Assembly: GCF_033807575.1 (NCBI RefSeq)
Contig: NC_084703.1
Span: 11,036,001 to 11,100,000, forward strand
Reading direction: 5' to 3'
DNA length: 64,000 nucleotides
Source of the DNA: Cydia pomonella
Lineage: Eukaryota > Arthropoda > Insecta > Lepidoptera > Tortricidae
A program made the position numbers and the translations under genes. Each line of letters begins with the position of its first letter. Position 1 is the first letter of the stretch. Shown here piece by piece: positions 45,601-55,331 of the stretch. The notes under the pieces were generated by a model. The model saw nothing but the letters and a program-made list of their open reading frames with translations, was not told the DNA's origin and ran no database searches.

Positions 45601-45868
45601 GCCGTTTCAAGCAAACTCTTCATGGCATTTTCAGTGACAAAGTGTAACAAGTCATTAAAAATGACAAAATATCTATGAAACTATGAGGTTTTTCACGAGT
45701 CTTCACGCTTTGTTTTATAAAAATCGGCGCAGAGTTAGCTTAGAAGTACTATCATATTATCTACAAATGGAGTAATTGCATAATAGTATTTTTATACTTA
45801 AGTCCCGGATTTTTTACAAAGTGATTTTTTTATTGAGTGTATATTTTTTTGTACATAATCGCTTAACA
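42631..45868. other. AT-rich intron stretch, no recognised gene
   Basis: About 3.2 kb. Short (TCTG)n near 43725 and unidentified repeat-like blocks near 44380-44500 and 45410-45600 are present. The latter shares TCTTTTCCTAATCAGAA-like words with 56180-56200. ORFs at 44342-44648 overlap on opposite strands and have no domain. Confidence 0.45.
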
Positions 45869-46082
45869 CAGTGGTGGGCAAAGTAGGTACGGCCCGCGGG
45901 CCAACTCCGGCCTGCGAAAGGATTTTATTCGGCCCGCCGCCGCTCCTATGAAATAATTAATATACTTATGGAGTTGATCCACGATAACCGCACATCAAAA
46001 TACATTTTTGCTGCAATTCTGGCCCTACTTTTAAATTTCCTAAACTTTCTGGCCCCCTGTGTAGAAAGATTGCCCACCACTG
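45869..46082. mobile_element. hAT-type MITE with 8-bp target duplication
   Basis: TIRs are CAGTGGTGGGCA at 45869 and TGCCCACCACTG ending at 46082. The flanking octamers GCTTAACA (45861-45868) and GTTTAACA (46083-46090) match at 7 of 8 positions. CAGTGGTG-type ends with 8-bp duplications are characteristic of the hAT superfamily. The 214-bp body is GC-richer at the 5' side and non-coding. Confidence 0.9.
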
Positions 46083-46423
46083 GTTTAACACATGAGTGTC
46101 GTGGCCAAAAAGAAGACAGCTAACACTTTTTTCAAATACCTACCTAACTTTTTTTAACTAGCAGGTTTTAACCAACTCATTATAGTCTTACAATAAAAAT
46201 CGCATATCATTCGCGTACTCGACTAATTATGCTATGCATACCTAAATGTGTACCAGAACGTGTTGTCAGTGGAACCAGGCGCTCTGGTGAAGCTACAAGG
46301 GGTTGATTGCAATAATTAAGGTATTGTTTTGGGTGTCACACCAAATTGGTCAGCCGTTACGTGTCTGGAATGTTTCTGCGATGTGCTGGTCTGATTGGGT
46401 TTATTATTGTATTTGTATTCCTC

Positions 46424-46464
46424 TTTTCACGTGAGAACGGACGATTTCCGTTCTCACGTGAAAT
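46424..46464. repeat. Perfect 17-bp palindrome with CACGTG in each arm
   Basis: TTTCACGTGAGAACGGA (46425-46441) and TCCGTTCTCACGTGAAA (46447-46463) are separated by 5 bases. Each arm contains the E-box CACGTG, so bHLH-factor binding is possible; a MITE remnant is the alternative. Confidence 0.6.
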
Positions 46465-46811
46465 TTTATGTATCGTTTTTATTTTTGAATCAAAAGTCTT
46501 GACAACATTGTTCGCTTTAAATAATGCGAGATATTGGGAACTGTCTGTAACAATGCTAAATCGATACACTTTTATTTTACAACCTCTGGACTAATAGATA
46601 TTAAAGATAATAAATACACAATTTATTATTATATTTAATATAGATATTAAATATAATAATAGTCTTACTTTATATGTTTAGTTAGATCAAATATCAAACA
46701 TTTATTCAGCAAATAGGCCACAGGGGCACTTTTACATGTCCATTTTTACAAACATTAAATTAAAAAAAAAACAATTACAAATATCGAATCTATGAAATAA
46801 TAAATACTTTA

Positions 46812-47550
46812 TTAGAGATGTATACTGTCTCTAAATGTCAAATTACACAAAAAAAACTATGATAAAAAAATAAAACCATAAAATACTAAAATTCTTTAGA
46901 GATGTATAAGTCTCTACGTGTCTGAGATAAAATATAAAAATATATATTAAATTATCCTTAGAGATGTAGAGGGTCGCCAAGGCTTGAATTCTTATATAAA
47001 TAATTAAAAGACAAAAAAATTAAAACAGACAAGAACCGAATGAAGTGTCTCACGTTAATGTCACTCAAAAGTAAAGTTACATACTTTAACATAACCTGTA
47101 CCCCGTGTAAGCTTAAACAGACCGGTCTCCACAAACAGCACCCGTTCACGAGTATGACGTGTATCTCAGCCATCGCCTCCCTCAACCTTCATTCGGGAAA
47201 GTGGCGACCCGATCAACGACGCCACCGTAAGTAAAGACTTTTAAGCGAGCATGACATGTTCAAGCTGCCGGGTTGTATTAATATAAATATAATAAAAAAA
47301 ATGTGAGATACAACATTTGTGCTTGTAAGTTACATTAAAGACGGCATAGCGCTACATAAACGCGACTACATATTATTCATAAGGAGTGCCTACCTATAAA
47401 ACTAAATTATAAATTTAAATTGACTTAGAGATGTACAGGTCTCTAAGTGTCCAAATCATTAAAATAGGTATTAAAATAAAATGAAATTTAAAATAAAATA
47501 AAATTTAAAATAAAATAAAATCTTAGAGGTGTATAAGGTCTCTAAGTGTC
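46812..47550 (+). repeat. Dispersed set of five short hairpin repeats
   Basis: TTAGAGATGTATA..GTCTCTAA..GTC occurs at about 46812, 46896, 46958 (degenerate), 47425 and 47523. Each forms a 6-7-bp stem (TTAGAGA/TCTCTAA) with a 9-10-base loop and lies on the same strand. Copies are spaced irregularly (roughly 60-470 bp), separated by AT-rich sequence and a GC-richer 47040-47230 stretch that I cannot identify. Confidence 0.6.
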
Positions 47551-47603
47551 CAAAACTAAAATAATACAATCAAACGAGAACATGATGTTCTCTTGTGTCA
47601 CTT

Positions 47604-47895
47604 TTTAGGGTTCTGTACCCAAAGAGTAAAACCGGGACCCTATTACTAAGACTCCACTGTCCGTCTGTCACCAAGCAGGCTGTCTGATCTCATGAACCGT
47701 GATAGCGTCTAGCAGTTGAAAATTTCACAGATGATGTATTTCTGTTGCCGCTATAACAACAAATACTAAAAAATAGAATAAAATAAATAGTTATGGGGGC
47801 TCCCATACAACAAACGTGATTTTTTTGCCATTTTTTTTCGTAATGGTACGGAACCCTTCGTGCGCGAGTCCGACTCGCACTTGGCTGATTTTTTT
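47604..47895 (-). repeat. Repeat family D copy 3
   Basis: TTTTTAGGGTTCTGTACCC at the left and GGTACGGAACCCTTCGTGCG, then GCGAGTCCGACTCGCACTTG at the right give a complete copy in inverse orientation. It is followed by a T run and AAACC. Confidence 0.7.
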
Positions 47896-48440
47896 AAACC
47901 GATAAGTGTCAATTATGTTTTGTTATTTTATAAATCATTAAATAATGATTTTGGTCAAAAATGGATATGGCACAAACGTATGCTCAGCGATATTTGGATT
48001 AAGGTGAAGAGTTAATGAGACTCATCGCAAACTAGGTCGTGTAGATTTAGAAGCTTGATGGCTCTACATGTGATCTGATAACTTTTTGACAGTGCGAGCA
48101 ATATGGTCTCGTCTTGGCAACATTTTCATGAAGATGTTTTAGGTAGGATCGTCTTTTGGGGTTTAATAAGAACAATACAATATGGTATTATCAACATTAT
48201 GGTAGATAGGTGTACTAATTTTTGAATTATTCGAAGACACATTTCTTTCCTAGTTCTATTCTAACAAACTCATCTAGTTACATTATATCGTAACTCTGTG
48301 GCCAATCGGAACTTACTAAAACTCGGGAGTGTTCAAATTGTTCAAGTAATCATTCCGGTATATGCATTCTGTGTCATTTCCACTTAATTTTGCAATAAAA
48401 TAGCGCCTACCTGGTTTAGGCGGGGTTCCTCTCCCTTATA
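47896..48440. other. AT-rich intron stretch, nothing recognised
   Basis: No ORF or repeat that I can support. Confidence 0.5.
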
Positions 48441-48442
48441 TA

Positions 48443-48785
48443 CAGTAAGGCGTCGATAATCCGTACTTCAAAAAACATTCCCTGTTCGGACTCACGGAGC
48501 GTTCGGATTATAGTATGTCAGATATACAACATAAGTATATTAAAAAATATAATCAATGAGACTCCAAAATTACAAAAAGGAAGAAACTTATTAACAAAGT
48601 TACTTAACACTACATAATTGTGATGTGAAATGCGAAATCATTTTAAGAACTCATCTAATTTATTCTGTCGGGTTCTATTTATTGACCAAGCAAAGGCTTT
48701 GCCTCTCAAAGAAAGGCGTCACTCGGCGGTTCGGATTACAGCGACGTTCGGATTAGCCTGTGCACGGATTATTGAGGCTCTACGG
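48443..48785. mobile_element. pogo/Tigger-like MITE with TA duplication
   Basis: The left end CAGTAAGGCGTCGATAATCC and the right end (reverse) CCGTAGAGCCTCAATAATCC are similar TIRs, flanked by TA at 48441-48442 and 48786-48787. Subterminal GTTCGGATTA motifs recur inside. These features match pogo/Tigger (Tc1-mariner superfamily) non-autonomous elements. There is no coding frame. Confidence 0.8.
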
Positions 48786-48787
48786 TA

Positions 48788-49197
48788 TTGCTATTTCTGC
48801 TGATCATAAACTGTATTTAAAATAATTATCAATTGATATTTTATTTAGTTTAGATGTGATTGCATGATGACTTAGTGTAATTATTAGCGTGTTAATTCTC
48901 TAAATAGCTTAATTTAGATATAATTAAATAAAATATATCTTATTTGTATGTAAAACCTGACTCTACGTTACTTTGTAATTTGAACTATGGTACATTTCAT
49001 GATTTAAATAATGCTAAGTATTTTTAAAATGAGATTCCGGGAATTATTGTATTGTTTGGAATAATACTGTGATTAAAAATATGAACTATTCGCATGACAA
49101 AGACACAATTCACATTACATATTAATTAGATTATACATCTTTGAGGACTGTTAAGTACGAAATAAACAAATGAGCAGTTCCTGGTAGATTTTATTTA
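48788..49197. other. AT-rich intron stretch, nothing recognised
   Basis: No gene or repeat is supported here. Confidence 0.5.
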
Positions 49198-49375
49198 AAA
49201 ACCGGCCCAGTGCGAGTCGGGCGAAGGGTGCCGTACCATCTGTGAAAATTTCAACTGCTAGACGCTATCACGGTTCATGAGATCAGACAACCTGCTTGGT
49301 GACAGACAGAAAAACGGACAGTGGAGCCTTAGTAATAGGGTCCCGGTTTTACCCTTTGGGTACAGAACCCTAAAA
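49198..49375 (+). repeat. Repeat family D copy 4 (internally deleted)
   Basis: It starts ACCGGCCCAGTGCGAGTCGG and ends TACAGAACCCTAAAAA. It keeps both ends and the GGTGACAGACAG segment but lacks the middle seen at 47604-47895. Confidence 0.75.
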
Positions 49376-49521
49376 AGTATCTAACTAAACATATAAAGTA
49401 AGACAAATAACGTATGCACCGCCCTTAAGTCCATACAAAGAAAAGAAAAAAGTAACGTGTGTTATTTTGTATATGTATTTCTACTGTCTATTGATAGAAT
49501 TAATCGCTGGTGACGCTAGCC

Positions 49522-49920
49522 TTACAATAAGGACGAAATTATTGGCAACCTGGAGTGCGAAATGAAAGCGTTACAGATGGCGACATTCTTTGGTGTCCAT
49601 TGTACCTTAAAGTTAATATATATATAGTCCTCCTCGCCGTATCCGAAACGAAATCCATCGAAATCGGAAACATGGAACGCTCTAATATGACTTGCAAAGC
49701 CAAATTTGGTTTTGAAAATGCGATCGCATGGTGCGCAATGAAGCTGGCCAGCTGTTGTAGGTATGTAGGTATACGAGGGCCTCGGTCGCGTCTTACGGAG
49801 ATGGCGCTTGGCATCCAGGTCTTCCAAGCGCCGCTGCTCGTATTGCTCTACCTTTTTATGCACAGTTTCGCGCCATTCCGTTCTACGTTCAGAAAAACTT
49901 ATCCTACAGAAGGCGGACTG
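49522..49920 (-). pseudogene. LINE ORF2 C-terminal fragment with C2H2 finger
   Basis: The - strand frame is open from at least 49920. SERRTEWRETVHKK is followed by a basic stretch and a C2H2 finger (CAPCDRIFKTKFGFASHIRA then FH: Cys-x2-Cys-x12-His-x4-His). This combination is typical of the extreme C-terminus of certain insect and vertebrate LINE proteins. It then reads into 3' untranslated-type sequence. No RT core is present. Confidence 0.65.
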
Positions 49921-50127
49921 AATACCAAAAAGCGTTTAAAATTAATTTTATTAGCCTTTTAAATTGTCATTTTATAGTTTAACGTGCAATCTGGCCGTAC
50001 ATACGATAAAATATAATGCTATACTAAGTTGTATTCCCCTACATTTCAACGAATAACCATCACGTTAGTGCCGCGAAATTAACACCACGTTGGAAGGACC
50101 GCCCCTAAGTTGATGTTAATGTTGCAG

Positions 50128-50343
50128 AGATCTCCGTTTCAACAAGATCTACGACGTCGGGGGAGGCGTGTTCTCGCACATGCACCAGCTGCGCTCGCTG
50201 CTCCTCAACGACAACCAGTTGCGCGCGCTGCGCTCCGGCGCCTTCCACGGCTTGCGCCGCCTCAAGTACCTCTATCTCTACAGGAACCGCATAAAGACTA
50301 TCGACCCTGATGTCTTTAAAGGCTTGCCGCATTTGGAACAACT
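50128..50343 (+). CDS. Pxn: Pxn exon 2: three leucine-rich repeats
   Basis: The 216-nt exon is exactly three 72-nt units and so encodes three 24-residue LRRs in phase 2-2: LDLRFNKIYDV..., LLLNDNQLRAL... and LYLYRNRIKTI.... The acceptor is TTGCAG at 50122-50127 and the donor GTAAGT at 50344. It is much more GC-rich than the surrounding intron. The sequence follows directly on exon 1 in the known insect peroxidasin order. The opposite-strand 97-codon ORF here is a shadow. Confidence 0.94.
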
Positions 50344-50380
50344 GTAAGTTAACCCTTCTAACTCTAATTAAATGTACAAA

Positions 50381-50525
50381 GAGGAAATTAATGTACAATC
50401 GCCTGCGCTCGCGGTGTTCCAGTTAAGAAAAAAATCCGTTAATGCCTACCTACTGCCTACCTGCAAGGCATTCAATAGAGTATCGCAGAACACGGTGAAC
50501 GCAGGCAATTGTACATATGTCCTCT
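50381..50525. mobile_element. Foldback MITE in intron 2
   Basis: GAGGAAATTAATGTACAATC and GCCTGCG at the left pair with CGCAGGCAATTGTACATATG and CCTC at the right. It begins only 37 bases after the exon 2 donor. Confidence 0.7.
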
Positions 50526-51590
50526 ATTTCTGGCAACTTACTTTGTAAGAAGATAGACTATATTCATATACGGCTACCACCAGTTACATATTTGCTAGCC
50601 TGAGCGTAACTTAATTTCGTATTGGCATATTAGTGCGAGCGAGATGTATAGAAAGTAAGTTACGCAGACGTTAGCGAATAGGTATGTCAATTTGACACTG
50701 ATAATATATTTGTGGTTAGGTGACTAAGTAAGAACGTTTAAAAATATAATATATACACCGTGTTTTTTTCCGTTAATTTCAAGGATGCATCCCTGAGCTT
50801 AAATTAAGTAACTTTCTCAAAGACACCGGTATTCTAATTAACTCCATTTCGGAGATAATCAATATATAATTTTTATCTTATAAGGCCCCTACGAGCGTGT
50901 ACACTTGGCTTGTTTGCATATTGATTAGTGTTAAATATGAGTTAATACATTTGCTACTAAACGTAAATACTATCTCGGACGACTGATGTTCAAAATGACA
51001 TTGATATGTCACAGTTTTCAATTGTTTCGTTGAGTTAAATTATAATGCCCGTGTTACAACAACGCTATATGCAACGTTTAATTATACATAGAAATATAGC
51101 TACAGCTTGCTATTTCGGATCAATATAGTGCCCTAATTGATAACTAAATGTGGTTGTTTACCTAAATTGTAATAACTGCAGTTAGTATCGATTTGTTTAC
51201 CTTGTTCGCAAATGCCGAACGCAATGTTATATCATACATTAATTTCAACAATTTTATATAGCGAGAATTCGCCTCAAACTGAATTTTGAACAAAAATGTA
51301 ACGAAAGCACAGCGGAAGTACCTAGGGCATAAAATAAAGTTCAGGGCGGTTTCAGAGGAATTTCCTCCCGCTGTGAAATTTTTCCGAGGGACAGACTGGG
51401 GATGTACAAAAAATATGCATGTTTTTAAAGGATCTGTAATGCGACGCGCATAAAATTCAAGCGTCCATAGGCCTACCGCTTACCAACAGGCAGAGTGTAA
51501 ACTTTTTTCTAACTGATTGTATTAAAATGTTCATTATTTACTTAAAATCATAATATTATCAATCTAAATATTTTTTTAATGTATTACATG
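50526..51590. repeat. Intron 2 stretch, repeat-like but unclassified
   Basis: The sequence from about 50757 (ACACCGTGTTTTTTTCCGTT, GATGCATCCCTGAGC) looks like a dispersed repeat, though there is only one copy in the window. A short inverted pair (GCGTAACTTA near 50608 and TAAGTTACGC near 50656) is also present. No gene is recognised. Confidence 0.35.
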
Positions 51591-51592
51591 TA

Positions 51593-51960
51593 GTTTTTTT
51601 TTTTCTTTATACTATGTCGGTGGCAAACAAGCATACGGCCCACCTGATGGTAAGCAGTATCCGTAGCCTATGTACGCCTGCAACTCCAGAGGAGTTACAT
51701 GCGCGTTGCTGACCCTAACCCCCTCCCGCTCCTCGTTGAGCTCTGGCAACCTTACTCACCGGCAGGAACACAACACTATGAGTAGGGTCTAGTGTTATTT
51801 GGCTGCGATTTTCTGTAAGGTGGAGGTACTTCCCCAGTTGGGTTCTGCTCTAGATCTGGAATGACATCCGCTGTGCTGTGCCCTACCAGACTAAGCGAGA
51901 TGACATTCACAATGCCCATACCTCTCTTGTGGACGTAGTTTAAGGACGTACCCGGGTCCG
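51593..51960 (-). mobile_element. Poly(A)-tailed retroposon
   Basis: A 15-base T-rich run at 51593-51607, followed by GTCGGTGGCAAACAAGCATA and GC-rich non-coding sequence, reads as an inverted retroposon with an A tail. No ORF is present; whether it is a SINE or a LINE end is unclear. Confidence 0.55.
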
Positions 51961-52562
51961 GGGTCGGGTCGGGTATGTATCAAGGGTAATTCATACCTGA
52001 CTAATGAAAAGCGCTTCGTGACATGGCATGACAAATATTACATCAGCAGCTGAGCAGGCATCGTAACCTCGATAGGCGCCGTGATGAGATAAGAGACTCC
52101 TCCGTAAAAGGAGCCAGTCGATGGCCCCGCCGATAGACTGATACAGAAACTGATGCCATTGTCGCGCTCAAGTTACTACCGCGAATCCTTTCAAGTAGGC
52201 ACTATATTATTACCCACCTAGGGATTTGTAGTTTAATCAATCGCGTCATTGGAGCTCAAAGGATAATCAGATAATCACACAAGCGTGTGCACTCAGCTAC
52301 GTCTAATACGAATACGATTCTACTATGAATGACTGGAGAAGTGGTAATTACAAGTAAATTGCACATTTCGATAGTGTAAATTACTTGAGTAAGCACTTAG
52401 CTTGAGTAGCACTACAATTAATCGAGTAAATTTCAATTATAATTTAGTATGTTAATTGATCCTTATGGCATGTTACTGTTTTTAAGAGGAAAGGGGACGG
52501 CTGTTTTTCCATACAAACGTAGTCCCCATTTCCTCCCTGGATATTGATATTATGAAAAATAT
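51961..52562. other. Intron 2 stretch, nothing recognised
   Basis: GC-moderate up to 52200, then AT-rich. No gene or clear repeat. Confidence 0.45.
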
Positions 52563-53910
52563 TTTTTTCGATTTTTAGGGTTCCGTAGCCAAATGGCAAA
52601 AAACGGAACCCTTATAGATTCGTCATGTCCGTCTGTCTGTCCGATTCTGTCACAGCCACTTTTTTCCGAAACTATAAAAGCTATACTGTTCAAACTTGGC
52701 AAGTAGATGTATTCTATGAACCGCATTATGATGTTCACACAAAAATAGAAAAAAAACAATAAATTTTGGGGGTTCCCCATACTTAGAACTGAAACTCAAA
52801 AAATCTTTTTTCATCAAACTCATACGTGTGGGGTATCTATGGATAGGTCTTTAAAAATGATATTGAGGTTTCTAATATCATTTTTTTCTAAACTGAAAAG
52901 TTTGCGCGAGAGACACTTCCAAAGTGGTAAAAAGTGTGTCCCCCCCCCCGTAACTTCTAAAATAACAGAATGAAAAATCTAAAAAAAATATATGATATAC
53001 ATTGCCATGCAAACTTCCACCGAAAATTGGTTCGAACGAGATCTAGTAAGTAGTTTTTTTTAATACGTCATAAAAATTTAAAAAAAAAAATTTTTTCATC
53101 AAACCCATACGTGTGGGGTATCTATGGATAGGTCTTCAAAAATGATATTTAGGTTTCTAATATCATTTTTTTCTAAACTGAATAGTTTGCGCGAGAGACA
53201 CTTCCAAAGTGAAAAAATGTGTCCCCCCCCCCCCTGTAACTTCTAAAATAACAGAATGAAAAATCTAAAAAAAATATATGATATACATTGCCATGCAAAC
53301 TTCCACCGAAAATTGGTTCGAACGAGATCTAGTAAGTAGTTTTTTTTTTAATACGTCATAAAAATTTAAAAAAAAAATTTTTTTCATCAAACCCATACGT
53401 GTGGGGTATCTATGGATAGGTCTTCAAAAATGATATTTAGGTTTCTAATATAATTTTTTTCTAAACTGAATAGTTTGCGCGAGAGACACTTCCAAAGTGA
53501 AAAAATGTGTGTCCCCCCCCCCCCTGTAACTTCTAAAATAACAGAATGAAAAATCTAAAAAAAATATATGATATACATTACCATGCAAACTTCCACCGAA
53601 AATTGGTTTGAACGAGATCTAGTGAATAGTTTTTTTTAATACGTCAATAAATTAAAAAAAAATATTTTTCATCAAACCCATACGTGTGGGGTATCTATGG
53701 ATAGGTCTTCAAAAATGATATTTAGGTTCCTAACATCATTTTTTTCTAAACTGAATAGTTTGCGCGAGAGACAGTTCCAAAGTGGTAAAATGTGTGTCCA
53801 AAGTGGTAAAATGTTGAACAAGATCTAGCAAGTAGATTTTTTTTTAATACGTCTTAAATGGTACGGAACCCTTCATGCGCGAGTCCGACTCGCACTTGGC
53901 CGCTTTTTAA
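52563..53910 (-). repeat. Repeat family D copy 5 with internal 285-bp tandem array
   Basis: The ends are TTTTTAGGGTTCCGTAGCC (52573) and GGTACGGAACCCTTCATGCG, then GCGAGTCCGACTCGCACTTG (to about 53901), as in other D copies. Inside, a unit beginning TCATCAAAC(T/C)CATACGTGTG starts at about 52811, 53096, 53384 and 53669, giving three full units and one partial. Each full unit has a poly-C run (CCCCCCCC) and an A-rich tract. The near-identity of units suggests recent amplification. Confidence 0.85.
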
Positions 53911-54282
53911 TTATTATAAAAGTTAGGAGTTATCTGTTTTTCGCTCCTAATTTTTAAAATGAATAAATCGTGGTACTACAAAGTGTGTTAAGATATTGTC
54001 AATAATATTAATATCCAGAGAGGGAAATCAGGACTACGTTTCTATGAAAAGGCGATTTCACGCGGGTCTTCCACCTTCGTCTTAATAACCAGAAATGTTC
54101 CGTGCCGTTTTCATTTCGTACACGTTTCATTTTTCTCAGTGCGCTACAATGAAAAATCATGAAAAGTTTTTGAATAATAGTAAGTTTTTCTTCTATTTCA
54201 GGTGATGGTCTTTTTTATATCTATACATTTTATTCATTGTCTGGTTCTATCTTTTTGTTTTTATTCTTGTTTGTAATTTCAG

Positions 54283-54354
54283 CTACTTGCACGTCAACGA
54301 AATCCATGAGATACAAGCAGATACGTTTTCAAACATGCCCCGCCTGGAACGCTT
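54283..54354 (+). CDS. Pxn: Pxn exon 3: one leucine-rich repeat
   Basis: A 72-nt exon (phase 2-2) encodes exactly one 24-residue LRR: YLHVNEIHEIQADTFSNMPR followed by LERL. The acceptor is TTTCAG (to 54282) and the donor GTAAGT at 54355. It is too short for ORF calling alone but is required to keep the reading frame and repeat register between exons 2 and 4. Confidence 0.93.
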
Positions 54355-54420
54355 GTAAGTACACCATTTCTTGAAACATTGTCAAAATTCTAAATCTGCC
54401 TTTACCTACTCTACATACTG

Positions 54421-54613
54421 CAGTGGTTCTCAAAGTTGACTGAGCTCCGACCCGCTTAAAAATACTGTCAAATTCAGGGCCCACCTCTTGGCCGTCGTAA
54501 AAAGGAGGCAAAAAATGTTATTGATGACGCTCAGATTCCCTAGTAGTTTTAGGGCCCACTAAATATTCGCTCGCGACCCACCAATGGGTCGGATAGTTTG
54601 GGAAATGCTACTC
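54421..54613. mobile_element. hAT-like MITE, decayed
   Basis: The start CAGTGGTTCTCAAAGTT and the opposite end AGTTTGGGAAATGCTACT are imperfect TIRs of the hAT type. Internal CGACCCGC and GCGACCCACCAATGGGTCG segments fit. No clean 8-bp duplication can be called. It lies 66 bases after exon 3. Confidence 0.6.
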
Positions 54614-54884
54614 TACAGCATTTAAGATTTACTTAGCTACAGTAACATAAAAAATGACAATGATAGTTGCCTATGGACGATTTGTAAAAGGAAAGATAAT
54701 ACTAGTGGCTCCGTGAGCTGTAGACCTCGCGATAAGATCGATAAGTTTCAAACATGTAAAAAAGAAATAGTTCATTGAGACATTTTTACAACGTATTCAC
54801 AATGGTCTTAAGTAAGTCCTTTATGCCAAGTTCCACCAATTTAAACATTTTCCAAAAATCTAAACGACAGAAAAAATCTATGTA

Positions 54885-55030
54885 GCTACTGGACCTGCTT
54901 ACAAAATATCACGAGATTCAGTTGAGAATTGCGACCTGTAGATGAGAACCTCCGGACATACGACAGCAGATTGCCCGAGGCAAAACATAGACCTTCGCTG
55001 ACGATTCGGTCAATAAAATGAATACGCTTG
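54885..55030. repeat. Repeat F fragment
   Basis: CCTGTAGATGAGAACCTCCG and GACATACGA, with GATTCGGTCAATAAAATG, resemble 41930-42010. It is non-coding; its class is unknown. Confidence 0.45.
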
Positions 55031-55196
55031 CATAATATACTATATTGATATGAATAACTAACTACAGCCTCAAAATAATTTGTCAAATTACCTGACTAGC
55101 AGCAAACTCGTAAATTAATTTAAAGTCAGCACGTTTTAAGTTTTATAGAGCACAATCTTAAAAAAAAATTAAGTACCTATTTATTAATAAACTATA

Positions 55197-55331
55197 CCCC
55201 TTATTCATAAACGTGTAAAGTTACGATGCCGCTAATAATCGTTAGTCCCTTTCCATCATACCAATACGTCGGAAAGGGACAAACCATTATTAGCGGCATC
55301 GTAACTTTAGTACACGTTTATGAATAAGGGG
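55197..55331. mobile_element. Foldback MITE (CCCCTTATTCATAAACGTG)
   Basis: Nearly perfect arms run from CCCCTTATTCATAAACGTG at 55197 and end inverted at 55331; inner GCCGCTAATAAT and GTCCCTTTCC segments also pair. The end core CCTTATTC is shared with the THAP element ends (GGCCCTTATTCGAC), which may or may not be meaningful. Confidence 0.8.

Larger units (their letters stand above)
356..50127 (+). other. Pxn intron 1 (49.8 kb), transposon-rich
   Basis: The intron is bounded by donor GTAAGTATAG at 356 and acceptor TTGCAG ending at 50127. It contains two inverted THAP-carrying transposons, a BEL/Pao element, LINE pieces, SINEs and many foldback MITEs. No other host gene is recognisable within it on either strand. 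Confidence 0.9.

Noticed and set aside
46812..47550. CRISPR-like array
   Set aside because: Repeats are irregularly spaced and short, and this is a eukaryotic intron.
50105..50398. 97-codon antisense ORF over Pxn exon 2
   Set aside because: Shadow of a GC-rich coding exon; no domain.
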